Source: CAYXDO01 sp964463485
Lineage (GTDB): Bacteria; Myxococcota; Kuafuiibacteriia; Kuafuiibacteriales; Kuafuiibacteriaceae
Assembly: GCA_964463485.1 (NCBI GenBank)
Contig: CAYXDO010000014.1
Location: 1 to 64,000 of the forward strand
DNA: 64,000 bases
Direction: 5' to 3'
Shown here: in pieces, positions 19,051-28,093 of the stretch
How the letters are laid out: every line of letters starts with the position of its first letter
Numbering within the stretch: position 1 is the first letter of the stretch
The notes under the pieces: model-generated
Told to the model about the DNA's origin: nothing
What the model saw: only the letters and a program-made list of their open reading frames with translations
Database searches by the model: none
Made by a program: the position numbers and the translations under genes

Positions 19051-20916
19051 ATGACGAGCGCCGAAAGAAAAATGGAATCGACGACAGGCAGTCGACGCTC
19101 GTTCACGCAACCGTCCGCCCCACAAATGGCAGACGACGGCGAACCCGAAGCCGACATCGGCGAGCTGGTCGTAGGCCAGAAGATCGGTCCTTACCGGTTG
19201 TTGTTCCGCCTGGGCAAAGGCGGCATGGGCGAAGTCTGGGCAGCACAAGCCACCGGTGGCCACGGCTTCGCCAAGCTCGTCGCGCTCAAGCTCTTGACCG
19301 GCGCAGAGGCTGACAGCAACAGCGCCACGATGTTCTTCGATGAGGCGAAAGCCGCTGCGGCTCTAGGCCATCCGGCGATCGTCAACACGACCGATCTGGG
19401 CCAGTATCAACGTTACTTTTATCTCGCGATGGACATGGTGACCGGTCCGTCGCTCACCGCGCTTCTTCAAAAGCTCGCCATCTCGAAGCAGCCGATGCCG
19501 CCCTCGATGGTCATCCACGTGGGCAACAAGATCGCGAGCGCGCTCGACTATGCGTTCAACCGCGCGCAAGTCGAAGGGAAGCTTCTGCGGCTCGTGCACC
19601 GCGACATCTCGCCACATAACGTTCTCATCGATCTCGCCGGAAATGTCCGGCTCACCGACTTCGGCGTGGCCCGCACAGCCGTGCAAGATCACAAGTCGCG
19701 CGCAGGTACCGTCCGCGGCAAGCCGAGCTACATGGCTCCTGAGCAAGTCGTCGGAGGTGACATCGACGGGCGCACGGACATCTTCGCGCTCGGCATCGTG
19801 CTGTACGAATGCGCGAGCGTGAAGCGACTCTTCGGGCGATCGAACCCGGTGAAGTCGATGGACGCCGTCATCAACTACACACCCAAGCCCCTCACCGAAG
19901 TCATTCCCGGTTTTCCGGAAGATCTGTGGCTCGTCATCAAGAAGTCGCTCGAGAAAGATCCGAAGGATCGCTACGAGTCGGCCGGCGAGTTCGCCAAGGC
20001 CTTGCTCGATGCGGCACGGAGCATTCGAGGTTTTGGTGCGGTCGAGTCGGATCTCGGCAAGATGATCCGGACCTCGTTCGAACCTGGAGCTTTCGACGTC
20101 GAGTCTCGCGTGCGCGAGGCCGAAGCGCAGATCCAACAGATGCTCGGCGACGACGTCCCGCTCGAGCCCACCCACGTAGCGCCCTCCGGCGTCGAAGTTC
20201 GCGGATTCAACGACGGCCAAGGCACCGCAGCGTGGCCATCTGCTTACGCCGCCGATCCGCTCGCGCCCGAAGTGCTGGAGGCGATGGCCTCGCAGCAGCC
20301 CCAGATCCTCGGCGGCCCGATGGTCACGGATCCGGCGCTGATGTTTCAGACCGGTTCCCAATCGCTCTCGATCAACGGCCAGGTCGTTGCGGAGCCGCAG
20401 CGATCCAACCCGCTCATGTGGTCCGTGATCATCGCAGCGTTCCTTGCGATTGGGGGCGTCGCGTTCGTGGTGCTCAAGCCGAAGGAAGAGCTCCCCAACA
20501 CGCCTGCGGTGACCAACGTCCCCGAGCAAACCGTTGGCGTGGTGTCTGGGCCGCGTTCAGCATCGCCGACCGCCGCGGGGCCAAGCGAGCCCCCCCAGCC
20601 GTCCGAGCCTCAAAAGGATCCAGCCACGCTGGCGCCGACGAAGGCCAAGCAGCCGCCCAGAACTCCGCCTTCGGGTGCGGCGCCCCAAACCCCGCCCCTG
20701 CCGGTCGACCCGCCGGTCGAGCCGAAGTCAGAAGCCATTCCGCCTCCGCCCGAGGAATTCGAACCGCTCAAGGCCGCCACGTGGGGACTCATCAAAAAAC
20801 TCGATAACGCGGCGCAGGGTAGCTTGAGGCCGAAGTTTACCGAGGCGGCGGCTGGCGGGAACGGCGAGAGGATGAAGGAAGTCTATCAAGAGGCAGCCAA
20901 GGCGCTGCAGAAGTAG
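19051..20916 (+). CDS. Membrane-anchored Ser/Thr protein kinase
   Basis: A 621-residue kinase with the ATG of MTSAERK as chosen start; ATGs at 18964, 19066 and 19126 are also possible and none has a strong ribosome-binding site. The kinase domain (about residues 50-320) has GKGGMGEVW, VALK, HRDISPHN (His183) and DFG, and is complete. After a linker, one hydrophobic segment (about 453-475) crosses the membrane, and a Pro-rich extracytoplasmic part ends in a short helical tail. The layout is the common bacterial PknB-like receptor form, but without PASTA repeats. It follows the cNMP kinase by about 170 bp on the same strand and may act in the same cascade. Confidence 0.9.
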   Translation: MTSAERKMESTTGSRRSFTQPSAPQMADDGEPEADIGELVVGQKIGPYRLLFRLGKGGMGEVWAAQATGGHGFAKLVALKLLTGAEADSNSATMFFDEAKAAAALGHPAIVNTTDLGQYQRYFYLAMDMVTGPSLTALLQKLAISKQPMPPSMVIHVGNKIASALDYAFNRAQVEGKLLRLVHRDISPHNVLIDLAGNVRLTDFGVARTAVQDHKSRAGTVRGKPSYMAPEQVVGGDIDGRTDIFALGIVLYECASVKRLFGRSNPVKSMDAVINYTPKPLTEVIPGFPEDLWLVIKKSLEKDPKDRYESAGEFAKALLDAARSIRGFGAVESDLGKMIRTSFEPGAFDVESRVREAEAQIQQMLGDDVPLEPTHVAPSGVEVRGFNDGQGTAAWPSAYAADPLAPEVLEAMASQQPQILGGPMVTDPALMFQTGSQSLSINGQVVAEPQRSNPLMWSVIIAAFLAIGGVAFVVLKPKEELPNTPAVTNVPEQTVGVVSGPRSASPTAAGPSEPPQPSEPQKDPATLAPTKAKQPPRTPPSGAAPQTPPLPVDPPVEPKSEAIPPPPEEFEPLKAATWGLIKKLDNAAQGSLRPKFTEAAAGGNGERMKEVYQEAAKALQK

Positions 20917-21001
20917 CGTCGAACGGCTCTTTTGCAGGTCGCAACGCCCTCTCGAATCCCTGTTAGATACCGATGCGTGGGGCTTCGAGGAGTGTTATTG
21001 A

Positions 21002-21373
21002 GTGGGTATGGCCGACGGAGTTGCTACCAATCGACCCACTGAAAACCTCGGCGGTCGCATGAAAGACCTGGCCGTCGACACCGGGAAGACGGTGTTGTCG
21101 GGGGCCAACACGGCCGGAGACAAAGGCATGACGGCGCTTGGAGAAGGCCTCGACAAGGCTGCGAGCTTCGTCGAGTCCAAGGTCGCCGATCGCCGTGTCG
21201 ACGCGATCACGTCCCCGGTTCACAACGCTGCCGAGTACCTGAAGAAGAAAGATCCAGAGTCCGCCATCACCGACCTCGATCAAGCGATCCACAACCATCC
21301 CTACCGCGCCATGGCCGTCGCGCTCGGGATCGGTTGGGTGATCGGTCGCCTCATGCGCTCGTCCGATCGCTGA
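21002..21373 (+). CDS. DUF883/ElaB-YqjD-like membrane-anchored protein
   Basis: A 123-residue protein with a GTG start nine bases after GAGGAG. It is helical and charged through most of its length, with a C-terminal hydrophobic segment (about residues 97-116) preceded by HPYRAMAVALG and followed by basic residues, as in the ElaB/YqjD/DUF883 family. Family members sit in the inner membrane by their C-terminus and can bind stationary-phase ribosomes. It is first of three closely packed genes whose products all look like stress-induced membrane proteins (compare yqjD-yqjE-yqjK of enterobacteria). The family call rests on architecture. Confidence 0.7.
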   Translation: MGMADGVATNRPTENLGGRMKDLAVDTGKTVLSGANTAGDKGMTALGEGLDKAASFVESKVADRRVDAITSPVHNAAEYLKKKDPESAITDLDQAIHNHPYRAMAVALGIGWVIGRLMRSSDR

Positions 21374-21766
21374 GTGAGCGCCGTGTCCGAGCCCGAAGAA
21401 CGGGGCTCCGTCGTCGCTCTGCTTTCGCGCCTCTCCAAGGACGCGATCGATCTCGCGTCGGCGGAGCTCACGCTCGCCAAAGCGGAGGCGAGCTACCGCG
21501 CTCGAGAGGTCCTGCTCGGGCTCGTCCCGCTCACCGTGATGTTGGTGTTCCTCGGCGTAGGCACCGTGACGCTCACCGTTGGGTTGATCCTCGCGCTTGG
21601 ATCCATCGTCGGCCACGCCACGTCCGCGTTGATCATCGGCGGAGTCGAAGTGTTCTTGGCGCTCGGCGCCGCCGCGGTCGTTCGCACGCGATTCTTACGT
21701 GCCGTAGCAGATCCCGCTGAGCCTGATCCGTCTCGCCTTCTTCCTTCGCCTGAGGAGCACAAGTGA
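21374..21766 (+). CDS. YqjE/DUF1469-like (holin superfamily III) membrane protein
   Basis: A 130-residue protein with a GTG start directly after the previous stop. An amphipathic N-terminal helix (residues 10-45, LASAELTLAKAEASYRAREV) is followed by two transmembrane segments (about 48-70 and 80-105), the arrangement of the YqjE / Actinobacterial Holin-X family. Despite the holin name, the chromosomal copies are not phage lysis genes and are linked to membrane stress. The last codons overlap the next gene (GTGA). Placement between a DUF883-like and a DUF3618-like gene supports the call. Confidence 0.75.
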   Translation: MSAVSEPEERGSVVALLSRLSKDAIDLASAELTLAKAEASYRAREVLLGLVPLTVMLVFLGVGTVTLTVGLILALGSIVGHATSALIIGGVEVFLALGAAAVVRTRFLRAVADPAEPDPSRLLPSPEEHK

Positions 21767-22182
21767 CACCCGAAGAAGCCAGGCTCATCGCCGCGAAAAA
21801 GAAGGCCTCGTTCCTCGAATCGGTGGAGGCCGTGCAGAAGAAGGTGGGTGTAGAAACCGACCGCGTCGAATCAGCGATCGAAGAGACACAGAAGCTGAAG
21901 AGCACGGTCGACGGATACGTACGCGCACACCCGTGGGTGTTCGTCTTGGGGGCCGTGGCGCTCGGCGTCGCGCTGGGATCTCGTCCGGCCCGAAGACGTC
22001 CGTCGGAGCGCGAGTACGATCGCGGAGGGGTCGTGAGCGCCGTTGCCGATGGGCTCGCGAGTCAGCTCGGGAAGATCTTGGAGAAGCTGATGATGAGCGC
22101 ATTCGACGAGCTCAAGCGGAAGTGGTTCGAGGGTCGACCGACCACAGAGAGTCCGTCGGACAGCGCGGAACCGAAACCGTAG
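21763..22182 (+). CDS. DUF3618-like single-pass membrane protein
   Basis: A 139-residue protein with a GTG start overlapping the preceding TGA. Residues 1-50 form a charged coiled-coil-like helix, residues 54-72 (HPWVFVLGAVALGVALG) a membrane segment, and the rest a helical, basic region. The pattern is that of DUF3618 or YqjK-like proteins, which accompany YqjE-like genes. It is last of the three-gene cassette and converges with the Cys-rich lipoprotein gene 33 bp downstream. No enzymatic motif is visible; a role in envelope stress is inferred from neighbours. Confidence 0.7.
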   Translation: MTPEEARLIAAKKKASFLESVEAVQKKVGVETDRVESAIEETQKLKSTVDGYVRAHPWVFVLGAVALGVALGSRPARRRPSEREYDRGGVVSAVADGLASQLGKILEKLMMSAFDELKRKWFEGRPTTESPSDSAEPKP

Positions 22183-22215
22183 AGAGCGAAGCCGGGTTCG
22201 CGGACGGCGCGCGCC

Positions 22216-23319
22216 TTAGAGACACAAGCCGAAGCTCGCGTTCGGGATCGCGTTCATGTTGCAGGTGGTATTCGCCGGGCACGTGGTGTTGGCGTCGCAG
22301 GCTTTGTAACAAACGGTCTGGCCAGCTTGGGATCCTGCGCAGAGGTTGCCTCGCGCGCATTGGCCCGCGGCAGCTCCGCACGTCTCTCCCGGCATACGCG
22401 TCCCCGCGGCCACGCAGCCGAACGCCGTCTGGCTGATGGGCGCGCACATCTGATTGGCCGGGCACGTGTCTGCGAGGGGCGTGCACGTCGCGGAGGCCTG
22501 GCAAACGCCAAAGGGCAGCGGACCGCTTTGGGTCTGGACTGGAGTGCACGCTTCAGTACCGCCGCACCCCGTTCCGTTCACGGAGTCACAAGGCTTCTGG
22601 CAGATCGCACCACCACCGAGGTTGAGGCACAGGCCGCCGCGCTGGCATCCGCCCGGCTGACACGCAGCCCCTAGCGCCGCAGCGGTCGCAGCGACGGGGA
22701 CACAGCCGGTCTCGCCGCTTGCAGACACGAGCTCGCAGTACTGTCCTTGCGGACACATGTCGCTGTACGCGGTGCAGTCCGCGAGATTCGGAGCGCAGAC
22801 TCCGTAACCGGAAGCGGGATTCAGCACGTCTTGATTGCACACGAGCGGGTTGCCGTTTTGATCTTGCAGCGTCGCGCACTCGTTGCCGCCGATATCGCAG
22901 ATTTTGAAGCACACGCCGTTGGTGCCCGACGGGGCGAAGCAAGAAGAGCCGGCGGCGCATTCGTTGGCGGTAGTCGTGCAAGCCTCACTGGGTTGCTTCG
23001 TGGTGGTCGCGCCGGTGACACACGTGGGTCCCGTAGCGAGGTCGAAGATGCAGACCTGACCGCCTGCGCACCCCGATCCGTCCGAAGAGTCACACGATCC
23101 CTGGCTGACGCCCGAGTCCGTCGGCACACCCGAATCCACGGGCGTCTGATTTCCGGTGTCGCTCGGCGTGCCGCCATCGACCGGAGTAACGGGCCCCGTG
23201 TCGGTCTCTGAGCCCGCGTCCTTCTTGGTGTTCGTGCTGCCCGGCGTTCTATCCTCGGCGCAGGCTGGGCCCACCAGAAGACCCGCCACCAACAGGAGCG
23301 TTCCGCGCTTCATCGACAT
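22216..23319 (-). CDS. Cysteine-rich secreted lipoprotein
   Basis: A 367-residue lipoprotein. The ATG at 23319 has GGAGGA about eight bases upstream and precedes a signal peptide with lipobox GPAC. An Asp/Thr/Pro-rich linker (about residues 25-75) leads into several Cys-rich modules of about 40-60 residues, each with four to six cysteines and turns such as CPQGQYC, CPANQMC and CARGNLC. This is a Polyangia/Myxococcota disulfide-rich surface protein type; I know no biochemical function for it. The long open frame upstream of 23319 is out-of-frame reading of ssb and was excluded. Confidence 0.85.
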   Translation of the reverse strand: MSMKRGTLLLVAGLLVGPACAEDRTPGSTNTKKDAGSETDTGPVTPVDGGTPSDTGNQTPVDSGVPTDSGVSQGSCDSSDGSGCAGGQVCIFDLATGPTCVTGATTTKQPSEACTTTANECAAGSSCFAPSGTNGVCFKICDIGGNECATLQDQNGNPLVCNQDVLNPASGYGVCAPNLADCTAYSDMCPQGQYCELVSASGETGCVPVAATAAALGAACQPGGCQRGGLCLNLGGGAICQKPCDSVNGTGCGGTEACTPVQTQSGPLPFGVCQASATCTPLADTCPANQMCAPISQTAFGCVAAGTRMPGETCGAAAGQCARGNLCAGSQAGQTVCYKACDANTTCPANTTCNMNAIPNASFGLCL

Positions 23320-23494
23320 GAAAGCGCCATCCTCCGACCGACGAGAACCGGCAAGCCCTTGATCGGGCTCATCGGTCACTCGTCGGACCTCCGAAGAGAG
23401 CGGGCCTGGGTCGAACGACCCAGACTCGCCTGTCGGTGAGGAAGGTTGGTCCCGAAACCGAGCCGCTGAATTTCGCCAGAGCTTGGGTGTGATT

Positions 23495-24052
23495 TCAGAA
23501 TGGAATGTCGTCGTCGTCGAGCGGCGGTGGGCTGTCGTGGGAGTCGGCACTTGGGCTGCCCGAGTCCTGAGCTCGGGGCTCCGAAGCCCGGGGCTCCGAA
23601 GCCCGGGGCTCTTGAGCACGTCCGCGATCGTAGCCGCCTCCGCCGCCGCGGTCGCCGCGGTCGCCGCGGTCGTAAGACCCACGCTCACCGCGGTCGTAGC
23701 TCCCGCCGCCGCCCCCTTCCGGGCGCCCGACGAAGGTCACGCGGTCCGCGACGACCTCGGTCGTCCACCGTTTCTTCCCTTCTTTGTCTTCCCACTCACG
23801 AGTCTGAAGGCGTCCCTCGATGAGCACGGTGCGCCCTTTCTTGAGGTACTCCTTCGCGAGCTCGGCCGTCTTGCCCCAGCACACGATGCGGTGCCACTCG
23901 GTGCGTTCCTGACGGTCGCCCGAGTTTTTGTCGTTCCAGACCTCCGTCGTGGCGATGTTGAAGTTAGCGGCGGCGCGCCCATTGGCCGTGTACCGGACCT
24001 CAGGGTCGGCCCCCAGATTTCCTAGCAGTATGACTTTGTTCAAGCTTCCCAT
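23495..24052 (-). CDS. ssb: Single-stranded DNA-binding protein
   Basis: A 185-residue SSB. Residues 1-110 form the OB fold beginning NKVILLGNLGADPE, with EWHRIVCWGKTAE and EGRLQTREW strands. A disordered Gly/Arg/Tyr/Asp linker (about 112-150) with YDRG repeats and a SEPRA repeat leads to the acidic tip DDDDIPF that recruits replication and repair partners. SSB coats single-stranded DNA as a tetramer. The gene stands alone; a spacer of about 240 bp upstream probably holds its promoter. The assignment is firm. Confidence 0.98.
   Translation of the reverse strand: MGSLNKVILLGNLGADPEVRYTANGRAAANFNIATTEVWNDKNSGDRQERTEWHRIVCWGKTAELAKEYLKKGRTVLIEGRLQTREWEDKEGKKRWTTEVVADRVTFVGRPEGGGGGSYDRGERGSYDRGDRGDRGGGGGYDRGRAQEPRASEPRASEPRAQDSGSPSADSHDSPPPLDDDDIPF
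23574..23610 (-). repeat. 15-bp tandem repeat in the ssb linker
   Basis: Two and a half copies of a 15-bp unit (CGGGGCTCCGAAGCC on the plus strand) within ssb, coding for repeated Ser-Glu-Pro-Arg-Ala in the disordered tail. Copy-number change is frame-neutral and would only lengthen or shorten the linker. Confidence 0.85.
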
Positions 24053-24293
24053 GGCGTTTTTCTCGTCGTCTCTCGTCTCCGAGGCGTCTCTTCACGAGAC
24101 ACCTTCTTCTTCGAACGACCGCTTCGGTGAAGTCAATCAAGCTCGTCCGAAAATCACTCCGGACCTTGACTAAATATGTCCGCCCACTCGCAGCCTCTTC
24201 GCAATCGGGTGATTGGAGGCCAATCCTGAGGACTCAGTTGCGCGCTAGGCCCGCTCCGGAGCCACTCACCCACGAGGCCCGGGCCAGCGTTCC
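24053..24293. other. Intergenic region upstream of ssb
   Basis: There is no gene here. It should hold the ssb promoter, reading on the minus strand. An A/T-rich patch around 24170 (TGACTAAATATG) stands out from the GC-rich surroundings. I could not assign convincing -35/-10 boxes or a LexA site. Confidence 0.4.
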
Positions 24294-24881
24294 TCAGTCG
24301 TCCGGGCTCGGCTCGAAGTCCTTGTCGAGATCCTTTCGCTCCGGATCGGGCAAGAGCTCCGAGTCGGGCGACTCTACCTCGGGAGGCTCGATGGGCGCGG
24401 CTCCGTCAAAGAAGCGATGATCCCCCGCGGTCCCCGATCCCGTCGGCGCTGGGCCGATGAGCTCGGGCTTCAGGATCGAGTTGTCCTCCTTCTCGAGGTG
24501 CCAGCGCCCTTCGACGTCATGCCAGTGCTGGATCGCGGTCTTCTTCTGGATCGTGATGGAAGGGAGCAGTGTGAAGCGAATCCGCACGACGACCTGCGCG
24601 TAGGTCGGGTTGACGACGTTGACCTGACCGATTTGGAGGTCTTCGATCTCCAGACCCTCGCCGTTGTCTTCGTAGGTAGCCACGAAGGCGGCCCGCTGAT
24701 CTTCCGGGAGGTGTTTGGCCGCCTCAGGATAGTTCTTCCAGCGGAAGGCGTGATTGTAGTCGTCGACGGAGTCCTTCAGCTTCTCGAGGGACTCTTTCTG
24801 TTTCATCGTGGCGCAGCTCGCGCCGAGGAGCGCGAAGAAGAGAGCGGCCGTCGACGAGACTCGTTTTGGCAAGTGACTCAT
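24294..24881 (-). CDS. Small lipoprotein with NTF2-like body
   Basis: A 195-residue lipoprotein with signal peptide and lipobox GASC (Cys23). The body alternates a helical start (SLEKLKDSVDDYNHAFRWKNY) with curved beta strands (QVVVRIRFTLLPS, IQHWHDVEGRWHLEKED), the look of NTF2-like or DUF4440-type folds. The C-terminal 50 residues are Pro/Asp-rich and probably disordered. The ATG overlaps the preceding stop by 4 bp, so it is co-translated with the 118-residue protein. The exact function is unknown. Confidence 0.75.
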   Translation of the reverse strand: MSHLPKRVSSTAALFFALLGASCATMKQKESLEKLKDSVDDYNHAFRWKNYPEAAKHLPEDQRAAFVATYEDNGEGLEIEDLQIGQVNVVNPTYAQVVVRIRFTLLPSITIQKKTAIQHWHDVEGRWHLEKEDNSILKPELIGPAPTGSGTAGDHRFFDGAAPIEPPEVESPDSELLPDPERKDLDKDFEPSPDD

Positions 24882-25234
24882 CCCTCCGAGCCCGCGTCAC
24901 CGACGAAGTGCTCTTCGCGATCGCGAAACAGCACGTTGAAGGTGGTGAGGCTTCCGTAGACTTTGGTGATGTATTGCTGGAGATCGACTTTGTCGCTCTC
25001 GCTGAGTTTGGTGCTCGCGTTGATTTTCTGTTCCAAGACCCTCAGGCGATCTCGGGCCATCACGATCTTGTGAAAGAAGGTCTCGAGCGGAACTTCCTTG
25101 GCCTGCAGGCTGGAGTCCTTGGGGCGCAGAACGAGGGTCCCGCCGCTCCATCGCTCTGCGATGGGCGTGTACCCGAACCCGCCCTCGTCTTCGAGGACTT
25201 CTTTCACGAGTCTTTTGAGCTCGTCTCGATCCAT
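24878..25234 (-). CDS. Small conserved-looking cytoplasmic protein
   Basis: A 118-residue protein starting at the ATG of MDRDELKRLV; an in-frame ATG 13 codons upstream is less likely. A helix is followed by a short beta section (GGTLVLRPKD) and a long helical segment (residues 45-95). There is no signal peptide. The stop overlaps the ATG of the lipoprotein that follows. The order of charged helix, beta hairpin and helix is coherent, but I do not recognise the family. Confidence 0.65.
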   Translation of the reverse strand: MDRDELKRLVKEVLEDEGGFGYTPIAERWSGGTLVLRPKDSSLQAKEVPLETFFHKIVMARDRLRVLEQKINASTKLSESDKVDLQQYITKVYGSLTTFNVLFRDREEHFVGDAGSEG

Positions 25235-25297
25235 GGTCCGACTAGTTTCCTTTCTGGGCGTGCGAGCGGTCAACAGGTCGCGCCCATCGAGCCGACT

Positions 25298-28027
25298 TCA
25301 GAAGACGCCCTTGAGCCCGATGGCCGGGAAGATGGGGAGCCCTGGGATCCCGACGGTGTTCTTCAGGTCGAAGGTGGGCGCGTAGAGCTCGGTGTTGGTG
25401 TGGTTGTAGAGGTTTTGGACGTCGAGGTACGCGTCGAGGTACCAGTCATCGAACGCCCAGCGCTTTTCCAGATACACGTCTAGCTGGTGGAAGGCCGGGG
25501 TGCGGTTCTGTTCGCCGAACGTTCGCTGGTATTGGTCCGAGTCCGCGTCATACCAGCGCGCGAGGGTGGTTGCCTGAGCCCCGCCCGTGACGAAGCGAAA
25601 TCGGACCCCCAAGCTCCAATTCAGGCCGAGCTCATAGACGCCGAGGACGTTCAGGTTGTGCGTTTGATCGAAGGCGAAGTTCAGCAGCCAGTCCTCGTCC
25701 TCTCGCCGAAACTCACTTCGGCTGAGTGTGTAGGCGACCCATCCGTACAGGCCCCACTTTTTCTCGAGCTTGAGGAGCAGCTCCAAGCCGAACGCGCGCT
25801 GCTGGCCGTTGGGCGCGAAGCCCACCGGTCGGACCACACCGTTGACGACCTGAGTGTCTCCCGACGGACGAGGAACGCGGTGAGCAAATCGATGAAACAC
25901 TTGAATGTCCAAGTTGAGCTCCCTGAAAATGTCCCAGTCGAAACCGGCCGAATACTGCTCGGCCCATTGGAGCGGTAAGTCCGCGTTGATGAAGAAGAAC
26001 GGCGGGAGCGGAGGTTCGCTGAAAATACCGGCTTGTGCTTTGAGCGCGAAGGCGGAGAAAAGCTGATATCGCGCGGTCAAGCGCGGGTCGACCCCGAGCA
26101 AGGTCCGCCCCTCCACCAGCCTCGGATCGACGAGCGGTCCCGGAGCCGCCGAAAAGTCATAGACGTCCACCCGCACACCCGGCCACAGCGTGAGGTCTTC
26201 GAACAGGGAGAGCTCCGCTTCTCCGTGAATCGAAGAGATCCATGCGGGTACCGACACTTTGTCTTCTCGGGTGGGTTGGTCGGTCTGGACAGGAGACGGG
26301 AACGCACGAATCGGAGCAAAACCGGGGAGCTTCGATTCGTTGTCGAACCGGTAATAAAGCAGGTCACCGCCGAGCGACAGAGACACCGATTCCGAGAGTC
26401 GCCGGCGACCCTTCACGACCAACCCCCCGTTCCAAGCCGTGGCTTTGGCGCTGAACCCAGAGCCGTCGGCGCCGCCCTCGGAGGTCTTGGTGTCGGTGAA
26501 GTCAGCGCCCAAAATCGGCGAAATCAGCAACTCGGTGTCTGCGTCAGGTCGATACGTGAAGCGGGGGTTGATGCGATGAAAGAAAGTCCGCGATCGGGTC
26601 GCACCCAACGAGGCGTTGGGCGCAAGATCGTCGCCCCCGGTGAGCACGAGCTCGTCGTCGGAGCCGAACGCGAAGAACGTGAAGGTGCGCGACTTGTCTC
26701 CAAGCGGCTTGTCCCAGCGGAACTGATAGTCATAGAAGCGCGGAGCCAGCGCAACGGACGAGTCGAAGAGCTCCGTGATGATCGCGAACACGCCGTCGAT
26801 GGAGCTTCGGCGAAGGGCGAACAAAAACGCGCCATCGTCCGGATCGTCACTCACCGGGCCCTCGACGAAGATCGAAGCGGTCACCGGTACGACCGTGACG
26901 AAATCCAAGAGCGCTTCGCCGTGGACGCGATCGCCCTTGGGCGCGCGCGTCTCGAGGTCGATGACGCCCCCGGAGAGCCGTCCATACTCGGGTGAGAATC
27001 CGCCCGGGTAGAAGTCGATCTGGTCGAGGATTCGCGATTGGACGACCGCGTTCAAGCCACCAATCCCTCCAAAGTGAAAGAAGATCGGGATTCGCTGTCC
27101 GTCGAGGAACACGCCGGTACTCTGGGGCGGTGCGCCTCGCACCACGAGGAGCCCGATTCCAAACGGAGACCTCGCCACTCCGGGGAGATTTTGAACGACT
27201 CTCACCGCATCCCCCTGAGTTCCCGGAATGCGCTGAATCTCCTCCATCTTGATCGTGCGTCGGGCCACCTCCTTGCGCGGAGCGGTCGCGCGCACCACCA
27301 CCTCGTAAGGGTCGCGTTCCGAACGTGTCAGAAAGTACAGGACCTCCGCGGCCTCCGCTTCTCGGATCGACTCGTTCACGACGAGCTCGTCGAACAAGGG
27401 CGCGACGACCGAGATGGCATGTGCTCCGGGCAGGAGCCCACGGAACGCAAACTTACCCCGCTCGTCGGATTCCGTCGAAGTCTCCACGAGCTCACCAGCG
27501 CTCGAGGTGAAGGTGCTTCGTATCGTCGCAAAACCAACCGGGCTGCGACTTCCGCCTTCGCGAATGGTACCGGAGAGATTGATGGGCAAGACCGGCTCGC
27601 TTCGGAGCTCGCTCCGGAGCTCCGCCGGAGTCTCCGTGACCGTCGCCGTTCTTGCCGGGCGCAAGACGAAGGCGTAGCTGTAGCTGATTCGTACGGGAAC
27701 GGGTCCGATCCCTTCGGCCTCGGCAGGAGAGTAAACAAACCGCGCCGCCGCCTCGACCGCCGCGTGATCGAAGCCGTGACCCGCAGACTCCTTCACCTCG
27801 ACCCGAGTGACGTGACCAGCTGCGTCGACATCGAGAACCAAGAGCACCACGCCCTCGACGCCCCTGGCGCGTGCATCTTCGGGGTAGTCGGCGTCGACGT
27901 GTTCGATCAGCTCGGGGAGCTTGATCAGCCCTGGAGCTGCTAGCGCCGGCTCGCTTGCGGCATTTGGGTCAGAAGCTCCCGCGGCCTGCCCCAACAGGGC
28001 CAGCGCGACCGCCAACGCAGGCGACAC
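25298..28027 (-). CDS. TonB_C domain fused to a TonB-dependent outer-membrane receptor
   Basis: A 909-residue protein with an N-terminal signal peptide. Residues 30-125 form a TonB C-terminal domain (DADYPEDARARGVEG...GHGFDHAAVEAA). A carboxypeptidase-regulatory-like beta domain (about 150-245) follows, then a plug domain (about 255-375, with VVVRGAPPQSTGVFLDGQRIP and GGFSPEYGRLSGGVIDL) and a 22-strand-type barrel to the end. Ordinary receptors lack their own TonB domain, so this build carries both partners of the energy-transfer contact. It is a recurrent myxobacterial form. The substrate is unknown; iron-siderophore or carbohydrate uptake is possible. Confidence 0.88.
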   Translation of the reverse strand: MSPALAVALALLGQAAGASDPNAASEPALAAPGLIKLPELIEHVDADYPEDARARGVEGVVLLVLDVDAAGHVTRVEVKESAGHGFDHAAVEAAARFVYSPAEAEGIGPVPVRISYSYAFVLRPARTATVTETPAELRSELRSEPVLPINLSGTIREGGSRSPVGFATIRSTFTSSAGELVETSTESDERGKFAFRGLLPGAHAISVVAPLFDELVVNESIREAEAAEVLYFLTRSERDPYEVVVRATAPRKEVARRTIKMEEIQRIPGTQGDAVRVVQNLPGVARSPFGIGLLVVRGAPPQSTGVFLDGQRIPIFFHFGGIGGLNAVVQSRILDQIDFYPGGFSPEYGRLSGGVIDLETRAPKGDRVHGEALLDFVTVVPVTASIFVEGPVSDDPDDGAFLFALRRSSIDGVFAIITELFDSSVALAPRFYDYQFRWDKPLGDKSRTFTFFAFGSDDELVLTGGDDLAPNASLGATRSRTFFHRINPRFTYRPDADTELLISPILGADFTDTKTSEGGADGSGFSAKATAWNGGLVVKGRRRLSESVSLSLGGDLLYYRFDNESKLPGFAPIRAFPSPVQTDQPTREDKVSVPAWISSIHGEAELSLFEDLTLWPGVRVDVYDFSAAPGPLVDPRLVEGRTLLGVDPRLTARYQLFSAFALKAQAGIFSEPPLPPFFFINADLPLQWAEQYSAGFDWDIFRELNLDIQVFHRFAHRVPRPSGDTQVVNGVVRPVGFAPNGQQRAFGLELLLKLEKKWGLYGWVAYTLSRSEFRREDEDWLLNFAFDQTHNLNVLGVYELGLNWSLGVRFRFVTGGAQATTLARWYDADSDQYQRTFGEQNRTPAFHQLDVYLEKRWAFDDWYLDAYLDVQNLYNHTNTELYAPTFDLKNTVGIPGLPIFPAIGLKGVF

Positions 28028-28093
28028 AGCCCACTCCTAATACAGGCCGGACCTCGAAGCGACCGTTTCGTTCGAGCGCCCAGGAACCTGGGC

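Noticed and set aside
21374..21766. Prophage holin
   Set aside because: The YqjE/holin-superfamily III fold is chromosomal here, with YqjD-like neighbours and no phage genes.
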